DNA from: Candidatus Nanopelagicaceae bacterium
GTDB lineage: Bacteria > Actinomycetota > Actinomycetes > Nanopelagicales > Nanopelagicaceae
Assembly: GCA_018882885.1 (NCBI GenBank)
Contig: VERG01000016.1
Location: forward strand, 1 to 38,444
Length of the DNA stretch: 38,444 nucleotides
Reading direction: 5' to 3'
This document shows positions 1 through 7,717 of the stretch, in pieces (the first letter of the stretch is position 1; each line of letters opens with the position of its first letter). The position numbers and the translations under genes are program-made. The notes beneath the pieces were generated by a model, which saw only the letters and a program-made list of their open reading frames with translations, ran no database searches and was not told the DNA's origin.

Positions 1-82
1 CACACCCATTAGAGCGGGCCTACCCTTGCTGCCTTCCAGCCCTGGGGGAGTTCGGCACGGTAATGCCGCACGGAGGATCTGC
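1..82 (-). ncRNA. ffs: Bacterial small SRP RNA (4.5S RNA), partial
   Basis: On the minus strand the segment contains the conserved SRP RNA apical region: the CAGGGCTGGAAGGCAGCAAGG stretch has the GGAA tetraloop and the asymmetric loop that binds Ffh. Actinobacterial SRP RNAs share the flanking GTGCCGAAC...CCC and the GGGTA / GCTCT elements seen here. The 3' end lies beyond base 1, so the gene is cut by the window edge. The 5' end is set at about 82 because a good -10 box (TATGAT, 93-88 on the minus strand) lies just upstream. It forms the signal recognition particle with Ffh for co-translational membrane targeting. Confidence 0.85.
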
Positions 83-157
83 GGTGAATCATAGTTTGAA
101 GCACCGATAGAGTTCTCCCCTTGCTTCATTGAGGCTCATCTCAATCGCGCAGGCTCG

Positions 158-242
158 GGAGGATTCGCATAGCGGCCGAGTGCGCACGCTTGGAAAGCGT
201 GTATAGGGAAACCTATCGAGGGTTCAAATCCCTCATCCTCCG
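158..242 (+). tRNA. tRNA-Ser (anticodon GGA)
   Basis: A full class II tRNA cloverleaf can be folded. The acceptor arms GGAGGAT (158-164) and ATCCTCC (235-241) pair. The anticodon stem encloses the loop TTGGAAA with anticodon GGA, reading UCC and UCU. There is a long variable arm typical of tRNA-Ser, and the T-arm holds GGTTCAAATCC. CCA is not encoded. It lies about 75 bp from the SRP RNA gene on the opposite strand, an arrangement common in Actinobacteria. Confidence 0.95.
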
Positions 243-316
243 CGGTACGCATTTCCCTGGAACTAATCACTCGACCAGCCCTTTAAAGGTGAACTCCGAG
301 TAATCTCACTTTTCAT

Positions 317-322
317 TACCTT
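317..322 (+). promoter_or_regulatory. -10 box of a leaderless promoter for the unknown gene at 329
   Basis: TACCTT occupies positions -12 to -7 relative to the ATG at 329, so transcription would start at or next to the start codon. No Shine-Dalgarno sequence is visible. The same spacing recurs in front of several other genes of the window. Confidence 0.5.
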
Positions 323-328
323 GTACGT

Positions 329-898
329 ATGCGTAATAGAGATTTGCAAGATGATAGTGAATATGAAGCTCCGAAATATGGACCTGGATGGTCTGCATAT
401 CAAAGCATTCCTGAGGGGTTTGATCTTGAGGAGTGGGAAGATTTAACTTTCAAACACCCTACCCTGAACATACGACAAAAACTAAAATACTATTTAATAG
501 AGCGTTTCCGGTACAACGCTTCAAATCCTACGGAACACGACTTCGAAAATTCGGAGTATATTCAAGATCTCGAGTTTGAGGAGAATGAAGATGATGATCA
601 TTTTTCTAAGGTTATTGATCTACTTTTTGAACTCCATGAGTTGAATTATGAGCGATACAAGATTCAAGCCAAATCTCTAATCAAAACCAAACGCCTGTCA
701 TATCGAATTGGGCAAGCGAGTATTTCCTACAGGTTAACCAGAAATTACTGTCGTTACAAAATTGAATTTGACTCCGATGATGTAGTGCAAGTCGAAGGAG
801 ATGCTAGAACAAAACGCCGTAAAAGACAGAGGATTGAGGAGCTCACAACTATTTTTGCCCAGTGTGAGGCACACGCTCAAACTCCGCAAAAGCACTAA
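329..898 (+). CDS. Hypothetical protein, 189 aa
   Basis: I do not recognise the family. The protein is soluble, has no signal peptide or membrane segment, and is highly charged. It has an acidic N-terminal half (runs such as EEWEDL and EFEENEDDDH around residues 34-92) and a basic C-terminal part (KTKRLSYR near 120 and TKRRKRQR near 160). The KRRKRQR stretch suggests nucleic-acid or membrane-surface contact, but that is only a guess. The ATG is chosen because a TACCTT -10 box sits exactly at leaderless spacing. The gene is AT-rich compared with most of the window, lies 87 bp after tRNA-Ser(GGA), and is convergent with the ATP-grasp gene 24 bp away. Together they look like a small acquired module. 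Confidence 0.6.
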   Translation: MRNRDLQDDSEYEAPKYGPGWSAYQSIPEGFDLEEWEDLTFKHPTLNIRQKLKYYLIERFRYNASNPTEHDFENSEYIQDLEFEENEDDDHFSKVIDLLFELHELNYERYKIQAKSLIKTKRLSYRIGQASISYRLTRNYCRYKIEFDSDDVVQVEGDARTKRRKRQRIEELTTIFAQCEAHAQTPQKH

Positions 899-921
899 TT
901 TTGATTGAGGTGTAACTCCTC

Positions 922-2187
922 TTAGTTCAAAATTCTTAACAATATTCTCTTGAATTTAGATCGATCGATAAACTCTCGCTGAGTTTGTGGCAATCTAGAC
1001 TTGACTCCAATTAACTTATTTAGGATCTTCTGACGAAACGGATAAATTGGAGCTAAGAGGATTTTAATCCAGCCTCTCAATCCACTATTTTCAAATACGA
1101 ATTCTGTGGCAAGCGGAGCGCCAAAGCGCGGTGATGTATTCCCTTTCATCGCTGTAATCGCCTCAGATATTTGACCTTTCTCTAGAGACCAGTTAAACAA
1201 TCTCAAAGGGTCATAAAGATTGGTGGCCTTGATTCTAGGTTTGCTTATTGCCTCTCCTCGATTGGCCCAAATCTCTTTCAGAGGAATCCCCAATTCAAAG
1301 AAGACTCCATGCCAAATATTGGGTCTGGTATCAAACTCAATCAAATATAGTTCCTCGCCATGTCTACCAATTCTGAATGTGACGTTAACAAACCCATTTA
1401 CTTCCATTTCATGTCCCAGAATCTTAAGAGTATTCACTGCTTCCATAGGGCAATCCTCTAGATATCGCCTGGCGACTGATGGACCAAATTTTTTGGTTTC
1501 TGCCAAAGTTTCAGAGGCCAGAGCTAATGCCAACTCTCCATCCCGGAAATAAGCCTCAACCATTAGATCTCTGCCCGAAATGAATTCTTGAACACTAATA
1601 GGAAACCAATTTCGGTCAATTTTCGTTAAGTTCACTTGGTCAACCATCGGGAATTCTTGGATGAAAGCCCCTCCGCCTGAGGAATTGCCTTTAATCAATA
1701 CTCTGGAATCCGTATGCCAATCTTTTCTTATTGAACGAGTTGCATTTTCATAAATCAAAGTTTTCGGTTGCTTAATTCCGAGAGATGAAAATGCTTCCGA
1801 TTGAGCAGCCTTTGAGTCAAAAATCCCCCAGAACTTTGAATTTCTAACCGGCAATATATTCTTCTTACAATCAAAATCTAAATCAGATTCGGCCACAACT
1901 TTCATAATTTCGTCCGAGCTCCATAGCACACAAGCACTCAATCCCTTGAGATAAGTTTCAATGCGCTTCAAATTGGAGACGAATTCAAAGGTTGACAATC
2001 CGTCAATCTCAATAACCGCATTCAAATGCTTATTGCTACTCAACGTGGACTGTTTTGGAGCAAAACCGAGAACTTTGAAACCTGACAAATTTAAGGAAAG
2101 CGGCAGATTTCTTAAGACATTTTCGGCATTGCCAATTAATACGAAATCGAACTGATTGTCTTCCTGCAAAAATGATTCATCACTCAT
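922..2187 (-). CDS. ATP-grasp family ligase (carbamoyl-phosphate-synthase-like)
   Basis: The protein of about 421 aa has the ATP-grasp layout. An N-terminal pre-ATP-grasp region comes first (about 15-110, starting FDFVLIGNAENVL). The central fold then shows a lysine plus the glycine-rich loop GNSSGGGAF, the hinge-type VQEFISGRDLMVEAYF, and the Mg-binding end LIEFDTRPN, where Glu, Asp and Asn are expected ligands. Such enzymes join a carboxylate, activated as acyl phosphate, to an amine or thiol; the substrate cannot be told. The last ~100 residues (YDPLRLF... and GWIKILLAPIYPF) are an extra tail with one hydrophobic, possibly amphipathic segment. ATG at 2187 is preferred over a TTG at 2199. 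It lies 28 bp after the aldehyde dehydrogenase gene on the same strand, but its AT-rich composition suggests a different origin. Confidence 0.8.
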   Translation of the reverse strand: MSDESFLQEDNQFDFVLIGNAENVLRNLPLSLNLSGFKVLGFAPKQSTLSSNKHLNAVIEIDGLSTFEFVSNLKRIETYLKGLSACVLWSSDEIMKVVAESDLDFDCKKNILPVRNSKFWGIFDSKAAQSEAFSSLGIKQPKTLIYENATRSIRKDWHTDSRVLIKGNSSGGGAFIQEFPMVDQVNLTKIDRNWFPISVQEFISGRDLMVEAYFRDGELALALASETLAETKKFGPSVARRYLEDCPMEAVNTLKILGHEMEVNGFVNVTFRIGRHGEELYLIEFDTRPNIWHGVFFELGIPLKEIWANRGEAISKPRIKATNLYDPLRLFNWSLEKGQISEAITAMKGNTSPRFGAPLATEFVFENSGLRGWIKILLAPIYPFRQKILNKLIGVKSRLPQTQREFIDRSKFKRILLRILN

Positions 2188-2215
2188 TGCAGAAAGCAAG
2201 CTAGTCGCAACAATG

Positions 2216-3640
2216 TTAAATATCTACGCCGATGTACTTGGTTTGAAGGAACTCATGAATTCCATCAAAGCCACCCTCGCGACCAAGTCCTGATTGCTTA
2301 TTGCCACCAAATGGTGCTGCGGGATCTGAGATCATGCCGCGGTTGATGGCAACCATGCCAGAGTCAATCGCTTCAGCAACACGGATTGCCCGACCCAATT
2401 CGCCGGAGTAGACGTAGCTAATTAATCCGAAATCTGAATCATTAGCCAGCTCGATTGCCTCATCATCGTTTTCAAATGTGACGATTGGAGCAACCGGTCC
2501 AAATACTTCGTACTTCAAGATCTCATTTGATTTATCAACGGTCAATACGGTTGGAGGATAGAAAGCACCTGGTCCATCTGGCATTACGCCGCCAGTCTCA
2601 ACCTTTGCGCCGCCCTTAACTGAGAGCTCAACAAGTTGTGCGATTTTGTCCCGTTCCTTAATGGAGACGCTGGCACCGAGTTGGGCGCCGGCTTCTCGTC
2701 CTGGCGCCATCTTTAACTCTGACATAGCCTTTGCAAACTTATTTGTGAACTCATCTGCAATTTTCTTATGAACATAGATGCGATTTGCAGCGGTGCAAGC
2801 TGCGCCGCCATTGCGCATTTTTGCCAGCATCAGACCTTTTACCGCTTCATCAATATTGGCATCATCCAAAACTACAAATGGCGCATTGCCACCAAGCTCC
2901 ATAGAGCAGCGAATTACGCGGTCTGCCGCCTCTTTAATAAGTACTCGGCCAACTTCAGTAGAACCGGTGAAGGAAAGGTTCATAACCCTTGCATCATGCA
3001 ACATTCTGCTGACCATGGGTCCGGCAGGGGTTGGGGTTACAAGATTTACAACACCTTTTGGCACACCAGCGCGCTCCAAAATATCAACGATCGCCATCGC
3101 AGTTAATGGGGTTTCAATTGCGGGCTTAAGAATTACCGTGCAACCTGCTGCGATTGCCGGACCGATTTTGCGGGTCGCCATTCCAGCTGGAAAGTTCCAA
3201 GGAGTAATCAACAATGAAACACCGATTGGTTGGTGGGTTACCAAAATTCTCTTGTCGCCACTTGGAGATTTACGAAAATCACCTTGCACTCTTACCGTTT
3301 CTTCAGAGAACCAACGGAAAAACTCGGCGGCGTAAAGGATTTCACCTTTTGCATCGGTTATGACTTTGCCATTTTCTTTTGAAACTAACTCGGCTAGAAA
3401 ATCTGCTTCTGCAACCATGATTTCAAATGCTTTGCGCAAAATTTCGGCGCGATAACGCGGTGCAGTTTTTGCCCACTCTGGGAAGGCGCGATAAGCAGCA
3501 TCTACCGCTGCATCACACTCTTTCTCACCTGCGGTCTGAATCTCGGCAATAACGCTGCCATCGCTAGGGTCATAAACTGGAACAGAGCCAATACCTTTGA
3601 CCCACTTGCCATCAATGTAAAGATCGGTTTTTAGCTGCAT
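2216..3640 (-). CDS. NAD(P)-dependent aldehyde dehydrogenase, succinate-semialdehyde dehydrogenase-like
   Basis: A 474-aa member of the aldehyde dehydrogenase superfamily, normal length. Visible signatures are the N-terminal LYIDGKWV, the cofactor-site stretch TPWNFPAG, the SFTGSTEVGR glycine motif, the general-base glutamate in MELGGNAPFVV, and the nucleophile Cys in GGAACTAANRIYV. The C-terminal EVFGPVAPI and PFGGNKQSGLGREGG are also classic. It oxidises an aldehyde to the acid; the closest look is to the GabD/succinate-semialdehyde group, but substrate is not proven. The second Met (3640) is taken as start because it matches the usual family N-terminus and has a TATGCT -10 box at -13 to -8; the upstream ATG at 3652 has no support. 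It is divergent from the APC permease. Confidence 0.88.
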   Translation of the reverse strand: MQLKTDLYIDGKWVKGIGSVPVYDPSDGSVIAEIQTAGEKECDAAVDAAYRAFPEWAKTAPRYRAEILRKAFEIMVAEADFLAELVSKENGKVITDAKGEILYAAEFFRWFSEETVRVQGDFRKSPSGDKRILVTHQPIGVSLLITPWNFPAGMATRKIGPAIAAGCTVILKPAIETPLTAMAIVDILERAGVPKGVVNLVTPTPAGPMVSRMLHDARVMNLSFTGSTEVGRVLIKEAADRVIRCSMELGGNAPFVVLDDANIDEAVKGLMLAKMRNGGAACTAANRIYVHKKIADEFTNKFAKAMSELKMAPGREAGAQLGASVSIKERDKIAQLVELSVKGGAKVETGGVMPDGPGAFYPPTVLTVDKSNEILKYEVFGPVAPIVTFENDDEAIELANDSDFGLISYVYSGELGRAIRVAEAIDSGMVAINRGMISDPAAPFGGNKQSGLGREGGFDGIHEFLQTKYIGVDI

Positions 3641-3647
3641 GAGGCAG

Positions 3648-3653
3648 AGCATA
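3648..3653 (-). promoter_or_regulatory. -10 box of a leaderless promoter for the aldehyde dehydrogenase
   Basis: TATGCT on the minus strand lies 13 to 8 bases before the ATG at 3640. It overlaps the alternative ATG at 3652, which argues that 3640 is the true start. Confidence 0.45.
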
Positions 3654-3671
3654 CGCGTGAAAATGAGGGCG

Positions 3672-3677
3672 TAGAAT
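3672..3677 (+). promoter_or_regulatory. Putative -10 box for the APC permease operon
   Basis: TAGAAT ends 11 bases before the GTG start at 3689, which would give a leader of only a few bases. It lies 18 bp from the divergent -10 box of the aldehyde dehydrogenase gene. Confidence 0.4.
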
Positions 3678-3688
3678 GACCAATTACT

Positions 3689-6028
3689 GTGGCTAAATCA
3701 TGGACCGATGGTGCGCCGACCCCCAAGGCGCTGCAGGATCACGCACATCTGCGGGACCCATTTTCATACCGTCTTAAGAAGTTCTTATTAGGAAACCCAC
3801 TTAATCGCCACACCCTCAGCCACCAGAGATTAAAAAAGCGCTATGCCCTCGGCATTCTCTCCTCTGATTGCATTTCATCATCGGCATATGGCTCAGAGCA
3901 GATTTTGGTTGCTCTGCTTCCGGCATTTGGATTGGCGGCATTCACTTTATTGATGCCGATGACCTTTGTGGTGTTGGCGATTTTGACCATTATTACTTTG
4001 TCTTATCGAAATGTGATCTCGGTTTATACCCAGTTTGGTGGAGCGTACATAGTTTCGAGAGATAACTTCGGACCGGTCGTAGCGCAGATCGCAGCGGTGG
4101 CTCTAATTTTGGATTACATCGTTACTTTGGCGATTCAAACCGCTGCTGGTGTTGCTGCGATTATCTCGACTTTCCCAGAGCTGGCCCCATGGAAAATTGA
4201 AATGTGTTTCATCGTAATTGCCTTGTTGTCCTATGGAAATCTGCGCGGCGTTAAAGAGGCTGGAAAGGCATTTGCTTTACCTACTTATCTCTTTGTATTT
4301 TCTATGTTCACGGTTTTTGGAATTGGAATTTTCCGTGAACTCACAACAGGACTACCTCAATTAGATCCAAGAGTTCCAGGTGCAATCGAAATAGGAACAG
4401 AGCAAGGTTTGCTCTCTGCAGCAGCTATCTTTATTTTGTTACGTGCCTTCGCCAACGGCGGTTCATCACTCACCGGCTTAGAGGCGATTGCAGATGGAGT
4501 GGGCTTGTTCCGTTCCCCAGAGTCGGTAAACGCCAAAAAGACGCTAGTAATGATGTCTTTGATTTTAGGTTCGTTAGTGCTTGGTGTTTCTTACTTTGCT
4601 CATCGCATCTTGGCGGTGCCATATGAGGATGAAACCCCAACCGTAATTTCACAGGTAGCACACACGATTTTAGGTGATGGTGCTTTTGGTTCCGCCTTCT
4701 TTATCGTGGTTCAGGCCTCAACAATGTTGATTCTTTTTGCTGGAGCTAACACCACATTTAGCGCCTTCCCGATTGTGGTTAATTACGCAGCTGCGGATGG
4801 ATATCTGCCCAAGTGGTTAACCAAGCGCGGCCACAAACTCAACTTCTCAAACGGCATATTTGTTTTGTCCGGCGCAGCTTTGTTATTGGTGATTGCCACG
4901 CAAGGTTCAGTTTCTTATCTAGTTGCGTTTTATGCTTTAGGGGTATTTACCGCATTCACATTGTCTGGACTTGGAATGGCCAAACTAAACTTTGCAAAAC
5001 GTGAAGGGAACTGGAAGTTCAAGTTTGTTATCAATGGAATCGCGGGCACTCTTTCTTTAGTTATCGTCATAATCTTTGGCATCGTTAAATTTACTGAGGG
5101 CGCCTGGGTAGTACTTGTGGTTGCACCCATCCTGGTTTTTTCCTTCCTCCGCCTACGTAAGAGATATGACGCCGAGTCCAATGCCTTGGTAATTCGAAAA
5201 GAACAAGAGCGCGCGCTTTCAATAACCCGTCATGATGTAACGGTATTAGTTGATTCCGTTGATCTAGCCACCGTTGGCACCGTGCGTTATGCCCGCTCCT
5301 TGAATCCACGCTCACTTCACGCAGTTCACTTTGTCTTGGATGATCGACGTGCAGAAGAGATTAAGAAGCAATGGATGTCCAATCATGGCGTTGATGATGT
5401 GCCAATTGAATTTATCGATTGCCCTGATCGTCGCCTGCCAAATGCGGCGGTGGATTACGCAATTCGGGCTACTCAAAAGCCTGATGTAGAGCTAACTTTG
5501 TTACTGCCGCGCCGTGCTTATCGCGGTTTCTTGGGTCGTTTGCTACATGACCAGACTGCGGAAGAAATCGCACGTCCTATTTCTCAATTGCCTCGTGTTG
5601 TTGCAACCATTGTTCCCTTTGACATCAACAAGATGATCTCCGGTAATCATCATGCCCAGCACGCCCCTGAAGTTGCAGCGGCTGAACTAAAACCTGAAGT
5701 TCCACAACGGGCACAAAGCAACTGGTCACAAGCAACCGGAACAATTAGCCATTACGAAGAAAAAGTTACCTCGATTGGAAAAATCTCTTGGCGCAAGCGC
5801 GCTCATGTCACAGGACGTGTGACTGCAATCCGTCCAGCTGCAATGGACTCAGCCCCGACCTTAGAGGTAGAGATTTGGGATGAAACCGGTGGGGTAACTC
5901 TGCAATTCTTGGGCCGCCGCGAAATCGCCGGTCTCGAAGTTGGTTCAGTAATGATTGCGGAAGGAATGGTGGGCGAACAAAATGGCGCACTTACCATCCT
6001 CAACCCTTCTTACGAGATCCGAGTTTGA
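3689..6028 (+). CDS. APC-superfamily permease fused to a C-terminal OB-fold domain
   Basis: This 779-aa protein has three parts. Residues about 55-490 are a multi-spanning APC-type transporter (about 12 hydrophobic segments; SSDCISSSAYGSEQ, then the gly-rich LRAFANGGSSLTGLEAIADGV). Residues about 500-670 are a soluble domain (LVDSVDLATVGTVRYARSLNPRSLHAVHFVLDD...), as in long actinobacterial APC permeases. Residues about 700-779 are an OB-fold (HVTGRVTAIRP ... LQFLGRREIAGLEVG ... NPSYEI). From memory this last part matches the small stand-alone OB-fold nucleic-acid-binding protein of Actinobacteria, which is often encoded near an APC permease, so a fusion is inferred. The substrate (amino acid or cation) is unknown. 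Start is GTG. Downstream GtrA and glycosyltransferase genes follow closely. Confidence 0.85.
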   Translation: MAKSWTDGAPTPKALQDHAHLRDPFSYRLKKFLLGNPLNRHTLSHQRLKKRYALGILSSDCISSSAYGSEQILVALLPAFGLAAFTLLMPMTFVVLAILTIITLSYRNVISVYTQFGGAYIVSRDNFGPVVAQIAAVALILDYIVTLAIQTAAGVAAIISTFPELAPWKIEMCFIVIALLSYGNLRGVKEAGKAFALPTYLFVFSMFTVFGIGIFRELTTGLPQLDPRVPGAIEIGTEQGLLSAAAIFILLRAFANGGSSLTGLEAIADGVGLFRSPESVNAKKTLVMMSLILGSLVLGVSYFAHRILAVPYEDETPTVISQVAHTILGDGAFGSAFFIVVQASTMLILFAGANTTFSAFPIVVNYAAADGYLPKWLTKRGHKLNFSNGIFVLSGAALLLVIATQGSVSYLVAFYALGVFTAFTLSGLGMAKLNFAKREGNWKFKFVINGIAGTLSLVIVIIFGIVKFTEGAWVVLVVAPILVFSFLRLRKRYDAESNALVIRKEQERALSITRHDVTVLVDSVDLATVGTVRYARSLNPRSLHAVHFVLDDRRAEEIKKQWMSNHGVDDVPIEFIDCPDRRLPNAAVDYAIRATQKPDVELTLLLPRRAYRGFLGRLLHDQTAEEIARPISQLPRVVATIVPFDINKMISGNHHAQHAPEVAAAELKPEVPQRAQSNWSQATGTISHYEEKVTSIGKISWRKRAHVTGRVTAIRPAAMDSAPTLEVEIWDETGGVTLQFLGRREIAGLEVGSVMIAEGMVGEQNGALTILNPSYEIRV

Positions 6029-6029
6029 T

Positions 6030-6425
6030 TTGTTTAAGAAATTTCTAAAATTGAGCGCAGCGCGCTGGTTTGTTGTGGGTACTGCGACATTTGTAATCGA
6101 CACTTCTCTCTTCCTACTCGCATTTAGCCTTACGGAGATAGCAGTGATTTCAAATCTTTTTTCCGGCACAATCGCCACAACCTTTAATTACTTCTCACAT
6201 TACAAATGGTCCTTTGCTAGCGATCGCAGCCACAAGCAATCTACTTTGATTTATCTTTTCTTTTTCTTTGTCTTTCTTTTCCTAGGTACTTCGCTAGTTT
6301 CCTTCTTTATTCACTCTGGATTGCATCCAGTTCCAGCCAAAGTGGGTACCGCAGCAATTACAGCGCCCATTAGCTTCTTCATAATGAAGTTTGTAACCTT
6401 CCGCAGAACCGCCAATGAAGCGTAG
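6030..6425 (+). CDS. GtrA-like small membrane protein
   Basis: A protein of about 131 aa with four predicted transmembrane segments (WFVVGTATFVIDTSLFLLAF, AVISNLFSGTIATTFNYF, the Phe-rich LIYLFFFFVFLFLGTSLVSFF, and the last near KVGTAAITAPISFFI). The pattern FNYFSHYKWSF and the ending MKFVTFRR are typical of GtrA/DPMS_synth family proteins, thought to help flip or present polyprenyl-phosphate sugars. TTG at 6030 directly after the permease stop is taken as start because it fits the family N-terminus; an in-frame ATG at 5982, overlapping the permease gene, is the alternative. The end overlaps the glycosyltransferase start by 11 bp, so the two are translationally linked and probably work together. 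Confidence 0.8.
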   Translation: MFKKFLKLSAARWFVVGTATFVIDTSLFLLAFSLTEIAVISNLFSGTIATTFNYFSHYKWSFASDRSHKQSTLIYLFFFFVFLFLGTSLVSFFIHSGLHPVPAKVGTAAITAPISFFIMKFVTFRRTANEA

Positions 6426-7140
6426 ATTGGTAGTAATCCCGACCTACAACGAAGCCAGCAATATCGTCTCTTTGCTAGAGCAGATATTTACCGCGGTTTA
6501 TGGTTGTGAAGTTTTAATAGTTGATGATGGCTCTCCTGACTCCACCGCTGCGGTTTGCCGGGCACTTCAGGATCGGTTTCCACATTTGCATGTAATCGAA
6601 CGTCATCACAAATCTGGAATCGGCAGCGCTTACCGAGCAGGTTTTGCTTGGGGTCTAGAGCGCGGTTTTAACGAGATTATCGAAATGGATGCCGATGGTT
6701 CACATCAAGTTACAGATTTAGTAAGAATGATTGATTTTAAATCGGAGAATCCAAATATCGGTTTAGTAATTGGCAGTCGCTGGGTTAGAGGTGGAGCAAC
6801 AGAAAACTGGTCCATTAATCGGATTATGTTGTCCCGTTTTGCCAATCGATATGTGCGATTCATGTTGGGCATGGGGGTACATGATGCAACCTCAGGTTTT
6901 CGTATTTATTCAGCTGATGCGCTCCGCACCGTAGATCTAAATCGAATTCGCAGCGAGGGTTACTCTTTTCAAATAGAGATGACCAGATTGATGCACCGCT
7001 CTGGATTTGGAATTGTGGAGCTGCCAATTACTTTCAAGGAGAGAGAAAATGGCGTATCCAAGATGTCCAAAGCTATTGTTCGCGAGGCGATGTTTTTGGT
7101 AACCGCATGGGGAGTTAAGCGCATACTGCGCATTAGTTAG
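6415..7140 (+). CDS. Family 2 glycosyltransferase, polyprenol-phosphate mannose synthase-like (Dpm1 type)
   Basis: A 241-aa GT-A enzyme. It starts with VVIPTYNEASNI, followed by VLIVDDGSPDST, the catalytic metal-site motif EMDADGSHQ, and the GSRWVRGG and ATSGFRIYSADAL stretches characteristic of Dpm1-like polyprenol-phosphate hexosyltransferases. It should move a hexose from a nucleotide sugar (GDP-mannose in the best-known cases) onto a polyprenyl phosphate at the inner face of the membrane. It lacks C-terminal transmembrane helices; the GtrA-like protein encoded just upstream with an 11-bp overlap could supply the membrane part. It probably serves cell-envelope glycan or protein mannosylation. 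Confidence 0.87.
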   Translation: MKRRLVVIPTYNEASNIVSLLEQIFTAVYGCEVLIVDDGSPDSTAAVCRALQDRFPHLHVIERHHKSGIGSAYRAGFAWGLERGFNEIIEMDADGSHQVTDLVRMIDFKSENPNIGLVIGSRWVRGGATENWSINRIMLSRFANRYVRFMLGMGVHDATSGFRIYSADALRTVDLNRIRSEGYSFQIEMTRLMHRSGFGIVELPITFKERENGVSKMSKAIVREAMFLVTAWGVKRILRIS

Positions 7141-7156
7141 AGCTGAAATTAATTGG

Positions 7157-7243
7157 CGGTGGCGGTGGGATTTGAACCCACGGTTGAGTTTCCCCAACAC
7201 GCGCTTTCGAGGCGCGCTCCTTAGGCCGCTCGGACACGCCACC
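7157..7243 (-). tRNA. tRNA-Ser (anticodon CGA)
   Basis: On the minus strand the acceptor arms GGTGGCG and CGCCACC pair. The anticodon stem CGCGC/GCGCG encloses CTCGAAA with anticodon CGA (reads UCG). A long variable arm (TGTTGGGGAAACTCAACC) marks it as class II serine. The T-loop contains GGTTCAAATCC. CCA is not encoded. It sits between the glycosyltransferase and tadA. Confidence 0.95.
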
Positions 7244-7264
7244 GTGGGCGACTATACGCGAGGG

Positions 7265-7717
7265 TTACCGTTGCTTAGAAAAGAAATCTTTTAATACGCC
7301 TGCGCACTCTGATTCAAGAACTCCAGTAATAACCTCAACTTTGTGCAAAGCCCTTGGATCGCGCAATAAATCCCACATCGAGCCAGCGGCTCCAGCTTTT
7401 TCATCCCATGCACCAAAAACTACTCGGGGAATTCTGGCCTGCATGATGGCACCAGCACACATCGCACATGGTTCTAGGGTCACGACCAATGTGCACTCTT
7501 CTAGCCGCCAAGAACCTATTGATCGTGATGCGGATTTAATTGCAACTATTTCCGCATGGGCCAAAGGATCCTTAAGCAATTCTCTCTGGTTGTTGCCCAT
7601 AGAAATTATGGCGCCATCTTTATTTAGCATTACCGCGCCGACCGGCACATCGCCGCTGGCTAATTCACCGAATTTTGCGCGCTCTAAAGCTACGCGCATT
7701 GCTTTTTCATAATCCAT
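7265..7717 (-). CDS. tadA: tRNA-specific adenosine deaminase TadA
   Basis: A 150-aa cytidine-deaminase-fold enzyme that converts A34 to inosine in tRNA-Arg(ACG). The zinc site is complete: HAE in PLAHAEIVAI (His ligand and proton-shuttling Glu) and the two cysteines of PCAMCAGA. The downstream ARIPRVVFGAWDEKAGA matches TadA rather than free-nucleoside deaminases. It follows its partner gene with no gap (the partner stop ends at 7718 and this ATG is at 7717), so they form one transcript. The arrangement next to a tRNA-Ser gene is common in Actinobacteria. Confidence 0.94.
   Translation of the reverse strand: MDYEKAMRVALERAKFGELASGDVPVGAVMLNKDGAIISMGNNQRELLKDPLAHAEIVAIKSASRSIGSWRLEECTLVVTLEPCAMCAGAIMQARIPRVVFGAWDEKAGAAGSMWDLLRDPRALHKVEVITGVLESECAGVLKDFFSKQR

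Noticed and set aside
158-2215. Attachment-site repeat of the tRNA-Ser 3' end marking an integrated element
   Set aside because: I found no second copy of the tRNA 3' end near 2200 and no integrase gene, so integration at the tRNA is only suggested by composition and position.
2768-3335. Plus-strand open frames of 112 and 185 codons inside the aldehyde dehydrogenase gene
   Set aside because: They lie wholly opposite a well-conserved gene and show no recognisable domain, so they are shadows.
3641-3652. ATG at 3652 as start of the aldehyde dehydrogenase
   Set aside because: The extra four residues (MLCL) have no ribosome site and overlap the likely -10 box for the start at 3640.
5955-6029. 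Longer reading of the GtrA gene from TTG 5955
   Set aside because: It would overlap the permease gene by 74 bp and add a hydrophilic tail not typical of GtrA; ATG 5982 or TTG 6030 fit better.
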